Positions 51,483 to 60,056 of a stretch of DNA of 64,000 bases are shown one piece after another. The first letter of the stretch is position 1. Each line of letters begins with the position of its first letter. A program made the position numbers and the translations under genes. The notes under the pieces are model-generated. The model ran no database searches. It was not told where the DNA came from and saw only the letters and a program-made list of their open reading frames with translations. The stretch spans positions 372,001-436,000 of the forward strand of contig JAIXUG010000028.1 of the NCBI GenBank assembly GCA_027484105.1, in the 5' to 3' direction. This DNA comes from Comamonadaceae bacterium (GTDB lineage Bacteria; Pseudomonadota; Gammaproteobacteria; Burkholderiales; Burkholderiaceae_C).

Positions 51483-54400
51483 TCAAACCCGCGCCAGGAC
51501 AGGCCCCAACGCCACCCCCGTGTGGGTGCCCAAACGCACCACATCTTCCGGTGACGCCGCGGCCACAATGCGGCCACCCGCATGGCCACCTTCTGGCCCC
51601 AAGTCAATGATCCAGTCAGCCTCGGCGATCACATCCAAGTCGTGTTCGATCACCACCACACTGTGCCCCGCATTCACCAGCCGGTGCAGCACGCGAATGA
51701 GCTTGTCCACATCGGCCATGTGCAGGCCCACGGTGGGCTCGTCCAGCACATAAAGCGTGTGCGGCGCCTTGTTGCCGCGCTTGCCCACCTCATCACGCAC
51801 TTTGGTGAGTTCGGTCACCAGCTTGATGCGCTGGGCTTCTCCGCCACTGAGCGTGGGTGAAGGCTGGCCCAAGGTCAGGTACCCCAGACCCACGTCCTTG
51901 AGCAGTTGCAGCGGGTGCGCGATGCTGGGCATGCTGGCAAAGAAGTCCACGGCCTCGTCCACTTCCATTTGCAGCACATCGCCAATGCTCTTGCCACGCC
52001 AGGTCACGGCCAGAGTTTCGGGGTTGAAGCGGGCACCCCGGCAGGTTTCGCAAGGTACTTTCACATCGGGCAAAAAGCTCATCTCGATGGTGCGCATGCC
52101 CTGGCCTTCGCAGCTGGGGCAGCGACCTTCGCCGGTGTTGAAACTGAAGCGCCCGGCGGCATAACCCCGGGCCTTGGCCTCCAGCGTTTCGGCAAACAGT
52201 TTGCGGATCGTGTCCCAGAAACCAATGTAGGTGGCGGGGCAGGAGCGCGGTGTTTTGCCAATCGGCGTTTGATCAACTTCCAGCACGCGGTCGATCGTCT
52301 CAAAGCCTTGCACATCGGTGCACGCTGTCAACGCCACACGCTGGCCTGCATCTTGCGCGGTGCGCCCTGCGAAGGTGGAGCGCTGGTTGACCAGCGCCTG
52401 CACATTGGCCAACAAGACATCGCGGGCCAGGGTGGATTTGCCCGAACCGCTGACGCCGGTCACGGCCACCAGTCGCTTGAGAGGCACCTGCACATCGACT
52501 TGGCGCAAGTTGTGCAGGTTGGCACCGGTGAGGGTGAGCCATTGCAAATCCACACCACCCGCCGCTTCTTTGTGGGGCGGTGGCGTGGGCGCCGATTTTG
52601 GCGTACCCCCGCCGTATGAGGCGCCCGCGCCACCGCCCCACAAAGAAGCGTCCACGGAACGACGCAACTGCATCGGATGCTTCATCGCGTGCAACAAATA
52701 GCGCCCGGTTTGTGAATCGGCCGAAGCCGTGATGTCGGCCACCGAGCCCTCGGCCACCAAGCGGCCACCGCGTTTACCGGCACTCGGGCCGATGTCGATG
52801 ATGTGGTCAGCGCGGCGAATCGTGTCTTCGTCGTGCTCCACCACCACCAGCGTGTTGCCCTTGTCGCTCAGGCTTTGCAAAGCATTGAGCAAGATCTGGT
52901 TGTCGCGGGCGTGCAGACCGATGGTGGGTTCGTCCAGCACGTAGCACACGCCTTGCAGGTTGCTGCCCAGTTGCGCGGCCAAGCGGATGCGCTGCGCCTC
53001 GCCACCCGACAGCGTGGGCGCGCCCCGGTCCAGCGTGAGGTAACCCAAGCCCACTTCTTCCAAAAACTCCAGGCGGCTTTGGATCTCGGGTACCAGGTCA
53101 CGGGCGATGTCAGCATCACGGCCTGTCAGGTGCAGCTTTTGCACCCACTGCCGTACATCGCTCACCGACAGGCTGGCGATGTCGGTGATGCGCCAGCCCT
53201 GGCCCGGGGCTGCACCCAGGCGCACGGCACGCGCCGTGGCGTTCAGGCGGGTGCCTTCGCAACTGGGGCAGGCCACATTGGCCAGGTCTTCGATCTCGGG
53301 CTCGGCAAAGGTCTGCTCGCGGCCCTTGTCTTTGTCGTCGCGCACCGAATCGTCGAACACTTGACGCTCGTCCTTGCTCAGCTTGACGCCCGTGCCCACG
53401 CAGTCGGGGCACCAGCCGTGTTTGCTGTTGTACGAGAACAAACGCGGATCGAGTTCGGCATAAGACGTGGCGCAAGCCGGGCAAGCGCGCAGTGTGGAGA
53501 ACACCCGGTGCTGCCCGATGCGGGCGGTGGATGCGCCACTGAACATGGCTTCGCGCAAGCCATCCAGATCGCTCAACACATGCACCACGCCCTTGCCGTG
53601 CTCCAAGGTTCGGGTCAAGGCTTCGCGCAGTGCGGTTTCCTTGCTGGGCAACACATCCAGGCTGGCCACGGGCAACTCGATGCTGTGTTCTTTGAAGCGG
53701 TCAATGCGCGGAAAACTTTGCGTGGGCAAAAACTCGCCATCGACACGCAAATGCGTGTAGCCACGCGGGCGCGCCCAGTCGGCCAGTTCGGTGTACACGC
53801 CCTTGCGGTTGGTGACCAGCGGCGCCAGCAGGCCGATGTGCTGGCCCTTGAACTGCGTCATCAACTGCGCAATGATGCTGTCGGGGGTTTGCGGCTGCAC
53901 GGGGGTGTTGTCGTGCACGCAATGCTGGATGCCCAGCTTCACATACAGCAGGCGCAAAAAGTGCCAAACCTCCGTGGTGGTGCCCACGGTGGATTTGCGG
54001 CCGCCGCGTGACAGCCGCTGCTCGATCGCCACGGTGGGTGGAATGCCGTACACCGCATCGACCTCGGGACGGCCTGCGGGCTGCACGATGGCGCGGGCAT
54101 AGGCGTTCAGGCTTTCCAGATAGCGGCGCTGGCCTTCGTTGAACAGGATGTCAAAGGCCAGCGTGGACTTGCCGGAACCGCTGACGCCCGTGACCACGTT
54201 GAACTTGCCGCGTGGAATGTCCACGCTCAGGTTTTTGAGGTTGTGCTCTTTGGCGTTGACGATCTGGATGTTGTTGTTCAAAACAGGCGGCTGGCGAGCA
54301 ACCGGAGCCAGCAAGATGGCACCTTCCCCGCCTCGAACCTTCGCCAGCGAGGCTGCGGTGTCAGAGGGTGACGATTTTGGCGTACCCCCGCCGTATGAGG

Positions 54401-57400
54401 AACCCGCTGACACCGCAGCCTCGCCCCCACGAACACCCGACCGCCCAGCCAGAACATCGAACTCACCCCCATCAACATTCAAACGCTCAGCCACACCATG
54501 CACCTCGCCCATGGCCTGTGCGTACTCGCGCAACGCCAGCCCGGTGTGTGATGTGGGGTGCTGACGCACGTCCTCGGGCGTGCCCTCGGCCACGATCAGG
54601 CCGCCGGCATAACCCCCTTCAGGCCCCAAATCAATCAACCAATCGCTGGCGCGGATCACGTCCAGGTTGTGCTCGATGACGATCAGCGAATGCCCGGCTT
54701 CAAGCAGCTTGCGCAAGGCGCGCATCAGCTTGGCGATGTCGTCAAAGTGCAGGCCGGTGGTTGGCTCGTCAAACAAGAACAGCGTGCCCTTGCGCGCCAA
54801 ACTTTGGCGGCTTTTGGACGCACTTTTAGCGGCCTCGGCCAGAAAGCCTGCGAGCTTGAGGCGCTGCGCCTCGCCGCCCGAGAGTGTGGGCACGGGCTGG
54901 CCCAGACGCACGTATTCCAGACCCACATCCACGATGGGCTGCAGGGCGCGGATGACTTCACGGTCTTGCGCAAACAAAGCCGCCGCTTCGCTCACGGTGA
55001 GCTCCAGAATGTCGGCCACATTGAGGTGGCGCACCGCACCGCCGATGGCCTGGCGCTCGATGGTGATTTCGAGAATCTCGGGGCGGTAGCGTTGGCCATC
55101 GCAATCGGGGCAGCGCAAATACACGTCGCTCAAGAACTGCATCTCGACGTGCTCAAAACCCGAACCGCCGCAAGTGGGGCAGCGGCCATCGCCGCCGTTG
55201 AAGCTGAACTTGCTGGCGGTGTAACCGCGCTGGCGCGATAAGGGCGCGGTGGCAAAAATCTCGCGGATCGCGTCCCACGCGCCCACATAGCTGACCGGGT
55301 TGGAGCGGGCGGTTTTGCCAATCGGTGACTGGTCCACAAACACCACATCGCTCAGGTGGTCAGCGCCCAGCAGGCGGTCGTGCGCACCGGGCGTTTCGGT
55401 GGCTTTGCCAAAGTGGCGCATCAGCGCCGGGGCCAGCACGTCCTGAATCAAACTCGACTTGCCCGAGCCGCTGACACCCGTGATGGTGACCAGGCGCTGC
55501 AGCGGAAAGTCCACGCTGATGTTTTGCAGGTTGTGCTCGCGTGCGCCTTCCAGAATCAAACGCGGCGTGCTGTCGCTCACCATGCGCTTGAAGCCCAGGC
55601 CCACTTGCTTGCGCCCACCCAAATAAGCGCCGGTGAGTGTATCGGCCTTGCGCAGGTCGGCGGTGCTGCCGTCAAACACGATTTGCCCACCGCGCTCACC
55701 GGGGCCGGGGCCCATGTCGATCATGCGGTCAGCGGCCAGCATCACGGCCGGGTCATGCTCGACCACCACCAACGTGTTGCCCGCGTCGCGCAGGCGTTGC
55801 ATGGCCCGTGTGATGCGGTGCATGTCGCGCGGATGCAGGCCAATGCTGGGCTCGTCCAGCACAAACAGGGTGTTGACCAGGCTGGTGCCCAGGGCGGTGG
55901 TGAGGTTGATGCGCTGAACTTCACCGCCGCTGAGGGTTCGGCTTTGGCGGTCGAGGGTGAGGTAGCCAATGCCCACGTCGCACAGGTATTTGAGGCGGGT
56001 GGTGATTTCTTCGAGCAGCAGTTGCAGGGCTTTTTGTTCGGCGCTTTTGCCTTGTCCTGGTTCTTTGGCGGTTCGGTCTGCGTCAGAACGTTTTGCTTCG
56101 GTGGTTTCTTCGGCGGTTCGGTCTGCGTCAGAACGGGGGGCGGGCTCCTCATGAGGCGGGGGTACGCCAAAATCGTCGCCCACCCCCCGTTCTGACGCAG
56201 ACCTTGTGGTCGATCGAACGTCTGACGCCGATACCCGGTCAAAGAACAAGCGCAAGCGGTCCAGCGGCATGATCATCATGTCGTGCAAACTCAAGCCCGG
56301 CAGCGCCTCCAGCTGCGCGCGTGTCCACTTCACACCTGCGGGCATGAAACGCTTTTCTACCGGCAAGACACCTTCGGCGTCCGAGTGGCTGCCGATTCGC
56401 CACAGCAAACTCTCTGTCTTCAAGCGTGCGCCTTGGCAGGTCGGACACTCGGTGTAGCTGCGGTACTTGGACAAGAGCACGCGGATGTGCATCTTGTAGG
56501 CCTTGCTCTCCAGGTACTCAAAAAAGCGCTTCACGCCGTACCACTGGTGGTTCCAGCGGCCCTTCCACTCGGGTGAACCGTGGATCACCCAGTCTTGCTG
56601 AGCCTGGGTCAACTTGTCCCAAGGCGTGTCACGCGGAATGCCAGCGGCCTCGGCGTGCCGCATCAGGTCGTCCTGGTTTTCTTGCCAAGCAGGGGTTTGC
56701 AGCGTCTTGATGGCGCCGGCGCGCAGCGTGAGCTTGGGGTTGGGAATGACCAGGCCATAGTCAACGCCGATCACACGCCCAAAACCACGGCAGGTCTCGC
56801 AAGCGCCCACGGCCGAGTTGAAGGAGAACATCGACGGGATCGGGTCGGTGTAGCGCTGGTCGCTGTCGGGGCAATGCAGGCCGGTGGAAAAACGCCAGAT
56901 ATCGAAGGCGGGCTCAGAGGAAGAAGATAAATTGGGATCTGACCCCAATTTCTCCACATACACGTTCAGGCGGCCACCGCGTTTGAGGGCCACTTCGATG
57001 GCTTCGACCACGCGGGCTTTTTCGGCGTTGCCGATGCGAAAACGGTCGGCGATCACGTCCAGCACTTTGCGCGGGCCGGTGGGGGTGGCCACTTCGCGCT
57101 CGGCCTGCACTTTGGTGAAGCCGCTGGCCGAGAGCCATTGCTCAACTTGCTCGGCGCTGGTGTTGGCGGGCAGCTCAACCGGAAAGGTCAGGTACAAGCG
57201 CGGGTCACCCGCTTGCGCGGCGCGCTGGGCCAGCTCAGCATAAATCGTGTCGGGATTGTCGTGGCGCACCGGCTGCGCGGTGTCTTTGTCAAACAACTGG
57301 CCCAAACGCGCAAACAAGAGCTTGAGGTGGTCGTTCAGCTCGGTCATGGTGCCCACGGTGGAGCGCGAACTGCGCACCGGGTTGGTCTGGTCGATCGCAA

Positions 57401-57653
57401 TCGCCGGGGGCACGCCTTCGACCTTGTCCACCGCCGGTTTGTCCATGCGGTCCAGAAACTGGCGGGCATAAGCGCTGAAGGTCTCGACATAGCGGCGCTG
57501 GCCCTCGGCATACAGCGTGTCAAACACCAAACTCGACTTGCCCGAGCCGCTGGGGCCGGTGACCACCGTGAGCTCACCCGTGCGGATGTCCAGATCGATG
57601 TTTTTGAGGTTGTGCTGACGGGCACCACGGATGCGGATGAGACCTTGGGACAT
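51483..57653 (-). CDS. uvrA: Excinuclease ABC subunit A, tandem ('dimeric') form
   Basis: A 2056-residue protein, about twice the usual UvrA length, consisting of two full UvrA units. Four Walker A motifs are visible (GPSGSGKSS near residue 35, then GVSGSGKSS or GVSGSGKST near 728, 1158 and 1735) and four LSGGE signatures near 575, 925, 1551 and 1935. Zinc modules include CPTCGGSGFEHVE, CPSCEGQGMRTIE and CPACATSYAE. A single chain thus supplies what normally is a UvrA homodimer that scans DNA damage for UvrBC. The long form is known in some proteobacteria alongside a normal uvrA, which is not in this window. Its linkers carry three palindromic insertions (residues about 484-512, 1077-1103, 1668-1697) and a REP-like palindrome (about 235-242). 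Confidence 0.93.
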   Translation of the reverse strand: MSQGLIRIRGARQHNLKNIDLDIRTGELTVVTGPSGSGKSSLVFDTLYAEGQRRYVETFSAYARQFLDRMDKPAVDKVEGVPPAIAIDQTNPVRSSRSTVGTMTELNDHLKLLFARLGQLFDKDTAQPVRHDNPDTIYAELAQRAAQAGDPRLYLTFPVELPANTSAEQVEQWLSASGFTKVQAEREVATPTGPRKVLDVIADRFRIGNAEKARVVEAIEVALKRGGRLNVYVEKLGSDPNLSSSSEPAFDIWRFSTGLHCPDSDQRYTDPIPSMFSFNSAVGACETCRGFGRVIGVDYGLVIPNPKLTLRAGAIKTLQTPAWQENQDDLMRHAEAAGIPRDTPWDKLTQAQQDWVIHGSPEWKGRWNHQWYGVKRFFEYLESKAYKMHIRVLLSKYRSYTECPTCQGARLKTESLLWRIGSHSDAEGVLPVEKRFMPAGVKWTRAQLEALPGLSLHDMMIMPLDRLRLFFDRVSASDVRSTTRSASERGVGDDFGVPPPHEEPAPRSDADRTAEETTEAKRSDADRTAKEPGQGKSAEQKALQLLLEEITTRLKYLCDVGIGYLTLDRQSRTLSGGEVQRINLTTALGTSLVNTLFVLDEPSIGLHPRDMHRITRAMQRLRDAGNTLVVVEHDPAVMLAADRMIDMGPGPGERGGQIVFDGSTADLRKADTLTGAYLGGRKQVGLGFKRMVSDSTPRLILEGAREHNLQNISVDFPLQRLVTITGVSGSGKSSLIQDVLAPALMRHFGKATETPGAHDRLLGADHLSDVVFVDQSPIGKTARSNPVSYVGAWDAIREIFATAPLSRQRGYTASKFSFNGGDGRCPTCGGSGFEHVEMQFLSDVYLRCPDCDGQRYRPEILEITIERQAIGGAVRHLNVADILELTVSEAAALFAQDREVIRALQPIVDVGLEYVRLGQPVPTLSGGEAQRLKLAGFLAEAAKSASKSRQSLARKGTLFLFDEPTTGLHFDDIAKLMRALRKLLEAGHSLIVIEHNLDVIRASDWLIDLGPEGGYAGGLIVAEGTPEDVRQHPTSHTGLALREYAQAMGEVHGVAERLNVDGGEFDVLAGRSGVRGGEAAVSAGSSYGGGTPKSSPSDTAASLAKVRGGEGAILLAPVARQPPVLNNNIQIVNAKEHNLKNLSVDIPRGKFNVVTGVSGSGKSTLAFDILFNEGQRRYLESLNAYARAIVQPAGRPEVDAVYGIPPTVAIEQRLSRGGRKSTVGTTTEVWHFLRLLYVKLGIQHCVHDNTPVQPQTPDSIIAQLMTQFKGQHIGLLAPLVTNRKGVYTELADWARPRGYTHLRVDGEFLPTQSFPRIDRFKEHSIELPVASLDVLPSKETALREALTRTLEHGKGVVHVLSDLDGLREAMFSGASTARIGQHRVFSTLRACPACATSYAELDPRLFSYNSKHGWCPDCVGTGVKLSKDERQVFDDSVRDDKDKGREQTFAEPEIEDLANVACPSCEGTRLNATARAVRLGAAPGQGWRITDIASLSVSDVRQWVQKLHLTGRDADIARDLVPEIQSRLEFLEEVGLGYLTLDRGAPTLSGGEAQRIRLAAQLGSNLQGVCYVLDEPTIGLHARDNQILLNALQSLSDKGNTLVVVEHDEDTIRRADHIIDIGPSAGKRGGRLVAEGSVADITASADSQTGRYLLHAMKHPMQLRRSVDASLWGGGAGASYGGGTPKSAPTPPPHKEAAGGVDLQWLTLTGANLHNLRQVDVQVPLKRLVAVTGVSGSGKSTLARDVLLANVQALVNQRSTFAGRTAQDAGQRVALTACTDVQGFETIDRVLEVDQTPIGKTPRSCPATYIGFWDTIRKLFAETLEAKARGYAAGRFSFNTGEGRCPSCEGQGMRTIEMSFLPDVKVPCETCRGARFNPETLAVTWRGKSIGDVLQMEVDEAVDFFASMPSIAHPLQLLKDVGLGYLTLGQPSPTLSGGEAQRIKLVTELTKVRDEVGKRGNKAPHTLYVLDEPTVGLHMADVDKLIRVLHRLVNAGHSVVVIEHDLDVIAEADWIIDLGPEGGHAGGRIVAAASPEDVVRLGTHTGVALGPVLARV
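52563..52650. repeat. Palindromic insertion A in uvrA
   Basis: Inverted arms of 31 bp (52563-52593 and 52620-52650, one mismatch) flank a 26-base centre beginning GATTTTGGCGTACCCCCGCC. The insert is in frame and encodes SLWGGGAGASYGGGTPKSAP in the uvrA product. The centre is shared with insertions B and C; the arms are not. Confidence 0.85.
54347..54424. repeat. Palindromic insertion B in uvrA
   Basis: Arms of 23 bp (54347-54369 and 54402-54424, one mismatch) around a 32-base centre containing the same GATTTTGGCGTACCCCCGCC and then GTATGAGG. It is in frame at the junction of the two UvrA halves and encodes AVSAGSSYGGGTPKSSP. Arm sequence is unrelated to A and C. Confidence 0.83.
56067..56135. 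repeat. Tandem 45-bp repeat next to insertion C
   Basis: GGCGGTTCGGTCTGCG followed by TCAGAACG occurs at 56067-56090 and again at 56112-56135. It gives two 15-residue repeats in the protein (RSDADRTAEETTEAK, RSDADRTAKEPGQGK). The second copy forms the left arm of insertion C. Confidence 0.8.
56120..56203. repeat. Palindromic insertion C in uvrA (opposite orientation)
   Basis: Arms of 26 bp (56120-56145 and 56178-56203, one mismatch) flank a 32-base centre that is the reverse complement of the A/B centre (GGCGGGGGTACGCCAAAATC on the plus strand). In this orientation it encodes GDDFGVPPPHEEP. It is also in frame. Confidence 0.83.
56929..56951. repeat. REP-like palindrome in uvrA
   Basis: Arms AAATTGGG and CCCAATTT with a 7-base centre ATCTGAC. 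GGGGTCAG-type palindromes of this form are widespread extragenic repeats in proteobacteria. Here it is translated in frame as KLGSDPNLS at uvrA residues about 235-242. Confidence 0.7.
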
Positions 57654-57835
57654 GGACAGGCTTTATGGGGTGAAGGCCAAACATTCTAGGGCCCAGCTCG
57701 ATGCGCCTGAACCTGGTCAGACTTGCCCCTTTTTCTTGACCGGGATCATGAAAAGCTTGGGTTGTGAAGCCCCATGAACGTGGCATCTGACAGAATGAAA
57801 AAACCCTGCGCATCAGGAAAGAACGGGGCCAGAAC

Positions 57836-59338
57836 ATGTCCACTCCCAAACCTGACGGCCCCGCACCACCCGAGGGCATTGTCCTTCGGGACGCGGCCCA
57901 TGGGCTTGCTGAAACCGCGCCCTGGTTGGGCATGCCATTGCAAGCCCTGGTGCAACACCGCCCCTTCACCTTGCCATGGCATGCCAGCGTGCTCGAAGTG
58001 GCCCAAACCATGCGCGACCATGGCGTGTCTTCGGTCTTGCTGGTGCATGAAGGCCATTTAAAGGGCTTGGTCACCGACCGTGACCTGCGCAACCGGGTGG
58101 TCGCTGCAGGTCTTGATCTGTCCGGCCCTGCAGCCCACATTGCCACCCTGAACCCCATCAGATTGGACCAACGCAGCCCAACCTTTGAGGCTTTGCTCCT
58201 GATGACACGCCACAACATCCACCATGTGCCCGTGATGGACGGGCAGCGTTTGGTGGGCATGGTCACCGCCTCCGACCTGATGCGGCAGCAAAGCACATCG
58301 CCGATCCACTTGGCAAGCGACATCCACCGACAAACCACGCTCGAGGGGCTGGCGGGCATCGGTCGGCAAATCAAGGGCTTGCAAACCCATTTGAGCGCAG
58401 CCAACACCAGCGCTTACATCATCGGGCACATCATCACTGCCATCACCGATGCCTTGACTCTTCGCTTGATTGAGCTGACCGAAGCGGAATTGGGCCCTCC
58501 ACCCGTACCCTATGTGTGGGTGGCAGCCGGATCGCAAGGACGCTGCGAGCAAACCGCCAAATCGGATCAAGACAACTGCATGGTGTTGAGCGATGACTAC
58601 AAGCCGGCCTTGCACGGCAGCTATTTTCAGACTTTGGCCCGGCGGGTCTGCGATGGCTTGGCGGCTTGTGGCTATGTCCACTGCCCGGGGGAGATGATGG
58701 CCATGACCGACACTTGGCGACAACCCGTGCACATTTGGCGTCAGTATTTTGAGCGCTGGACGGACAGCCCCGATTCCAAGGCATTGATGTTGATCACGGT
58801 CTTTTTTGATCTTCGGGCGGTTCACGGACAGTTCGAATTGCTTCAGGCATTGCGCCAGGAGGTGTTGGCGCAAACGCCTCAAAAAAGTCTTTTTTTGGCG
58901 CATGTGGTGAACAATGCGCACAAGCAACGCCCGCCACTCAACTTGTTCGGCCACATCGCCATCAGCCACAGTGGCGCGCATGCGGGAACGGTCGACCTGA
59001 AAAACCACGCCATCACGCCCATCGTGGACTTGGCTCGCATTCACGCCCTGGAAGCAGGCTTGCTCGAAGTCAACACCTGTGACCGCCTCGAAAGAGCTTC
59101 AGAACTGGGCGAGTTGTCTGAGCAAGGTTCGCGCGATTTACGAGACGCTTTGGAGTTTGTGTCCAGTCTGCGCATCGCCCACCAAAGCCATTGCATGCAA
59201 CGCGGCCTTGAGCCTGACAACCACCTGCATCTGCAAGAACTGTCGAACTTTCAACGCAGCCACCTGAGAGAAGCTTTTTCGGTCATTCAAACTCTGCAGG
59301 ATGTTTGGGCCCAGCGTTACCCTTTGAGCTTGCTTTGA
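57836..59338 (+). CDS. CBS-domain / DUF294 putative nucleotidyltransferase
   Basis: A 500-residue cytoplasmic protein: a CBS pair (about 45-160; VLEVAQTMRDHGVSSVLLVH and LLMTRHNIHHVPVMDGQRLVGM), then the DUF294 nucleotidyltransferase-like domain with GSQGRCEQTAKSDQDN and the C-terminal DUF294 helical domain. Relatives usually begin with a cyclic-nucleotide-binding domain, which is absent here. They sit near acetate or solute:sodium symporters, as this one does near DUF4212 genes. Probably a signalling or nucleotide-sensing regulator. The enzyme activity is unproven. Confidence 0.85.
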   Translation: MSTPKPDGPAPPEGIVLRDAAHGLAETAPWLGMPLQALVQHRPFTLPWHASVLEVAQTMRDHGVSSVLLVHEGHLKGLVTDRDLRNRVVAAGLDLSGPAAHIATLNPIRLDQRSPTFEALLLMTRHNIHHVPVMDGQRLVGMVTASDLMRQQSTSPIHLASDIHRQTTLEGLAGIGRQIKGLQTHLSAANTSAYIIGHIITAITDALTLRLIELTEAELGPPPVPYVWVAAGSQGRCEQTAKSDQDNCMVLSDDYKPALHGSYFQTLARRVCDGLAACGYVHCPGEMMAMTDTWRQPVHIWRQYFERWTDSPDSKALMLITVFFDLRAVHGQFELLQALRQEVLAQTPQKSLFLAHVVNNAHKQRPPLNLFGHIAISHSGAHAGTVDLKNHAITPIVDLARIHALEAGLLEVNTCDRLERASELGELSEQGSRDLRDALEFVSSLRIAHQSHCMQRGLEPDNHLHLQELSNFQRSHLREAFSVIQTLQDVWAQRYPLSLL

Positions 59339-59456
59339 TTCCATGGGCGCTGGGCCCTTGTCAAGCCTCACTGCGGAATCCACACAGGCTTTATCATCCA
59401 TGCAGGCGTGGCCCCCTGCAAAATCGGACACCGTGAGTTTCCACCTATCCTTGCGC

Positions 59457-59759
59457 ATGATTGAAATACACATCCCCTCCGCTGCACTCAAAAAGCGCCA
59501 AAGCCGTTTGCGGTGGACCTTGATGTTGATTTGGTTCTGCGCCAGTTTTGGTCCCGGTTTTTTTGCGCGCGACTTGGCCATCGAAATCCAGGGTTGGCCG
59601 CTTTACTTCTGGATGGCGGCACAGGGTTCTGTGCTCGTCTTTGTGGCCATCGTGGTGGTCTATGCCTGGCTCATGAACCGATGGGAAGCGCAGGAAGTGG
59701 CTGGCATCACCAAGCGAGATGAGCGCTCACCCCTCCATGAGCCCAACGGGCACGATTGA
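59457..59759 (+). CDS. DUF4212 protein, sodium/solute symporter small subunit (unpaired)
   Basis: A 100-residue membrane protein with two helices (LMLIWFCASFGPGFFA; YFWMAAQGSVLVFVAIVVVYAWLMN) matching DUF4212, the small partner of VC_2705-type sodium/solute symporters. ATG 59457 is chosen for a usual N-terminus; a GTG eight codons upstream is possible. Normally the large symporter gene follows directly, as at 63632-64000. Here an MFS gene follows instead, so this copy has no visible partner. Confidence 0.8.
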   Translation: MIEIHIPSAALKKRQSRLRWTLMLIWFCASFGPGFFARDLAIEIQGWPLYFWMAAQGSVLVFVAIVVVYAWLMNRWEAQEVAGITKRDERSPLHEPNGHD

Positions 59760-60056
59760 AACGCCTTACAAGCTGACCCCGTCAGGCGGGCACATTGTCT
59801 TCACGTACACAGCAGGCTTGATCCGATCCCAGGCCAGGTTTTGAAAGTCTGGCGTCAGCAATATCTCTAGCCGATCGCCGATCCATCAGTGTTTACCCTT
59901 GCATTGGCCGCGACTTATATCGCATGCAATCTTTCAGTAAGTTATTAACCCTAAATTGGAATGGCAATTCAATGGAACAGCAGCCCCGCTGAACCTGAAC
60001 GACTGCGTTTATCCATTTCATCCGTTCTAACAGTCGGAAATAAATTAAGGACAAGT
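59760..60056. other. Intergenic leader of the MFS gene
   Basis: A 297-base gap between the DUF4212 gene and the MFS start. It is AT-richer in its last 130 bases, where the MFS promoter must lie. AAGGA precedes ATG 60057. I see no clear promoter pair, palindrome or ORF. Confidence 0.5.

Noticed and set aside
51483-57653. Two separate uvrA genes misjoined by a lost stop codon
   Set aside because: The frame is continuous with a Gly/Ser-rich linker between the halves, and a fused form is known in other proteobacteria; I see no internal start with a ribosome site at the junction.
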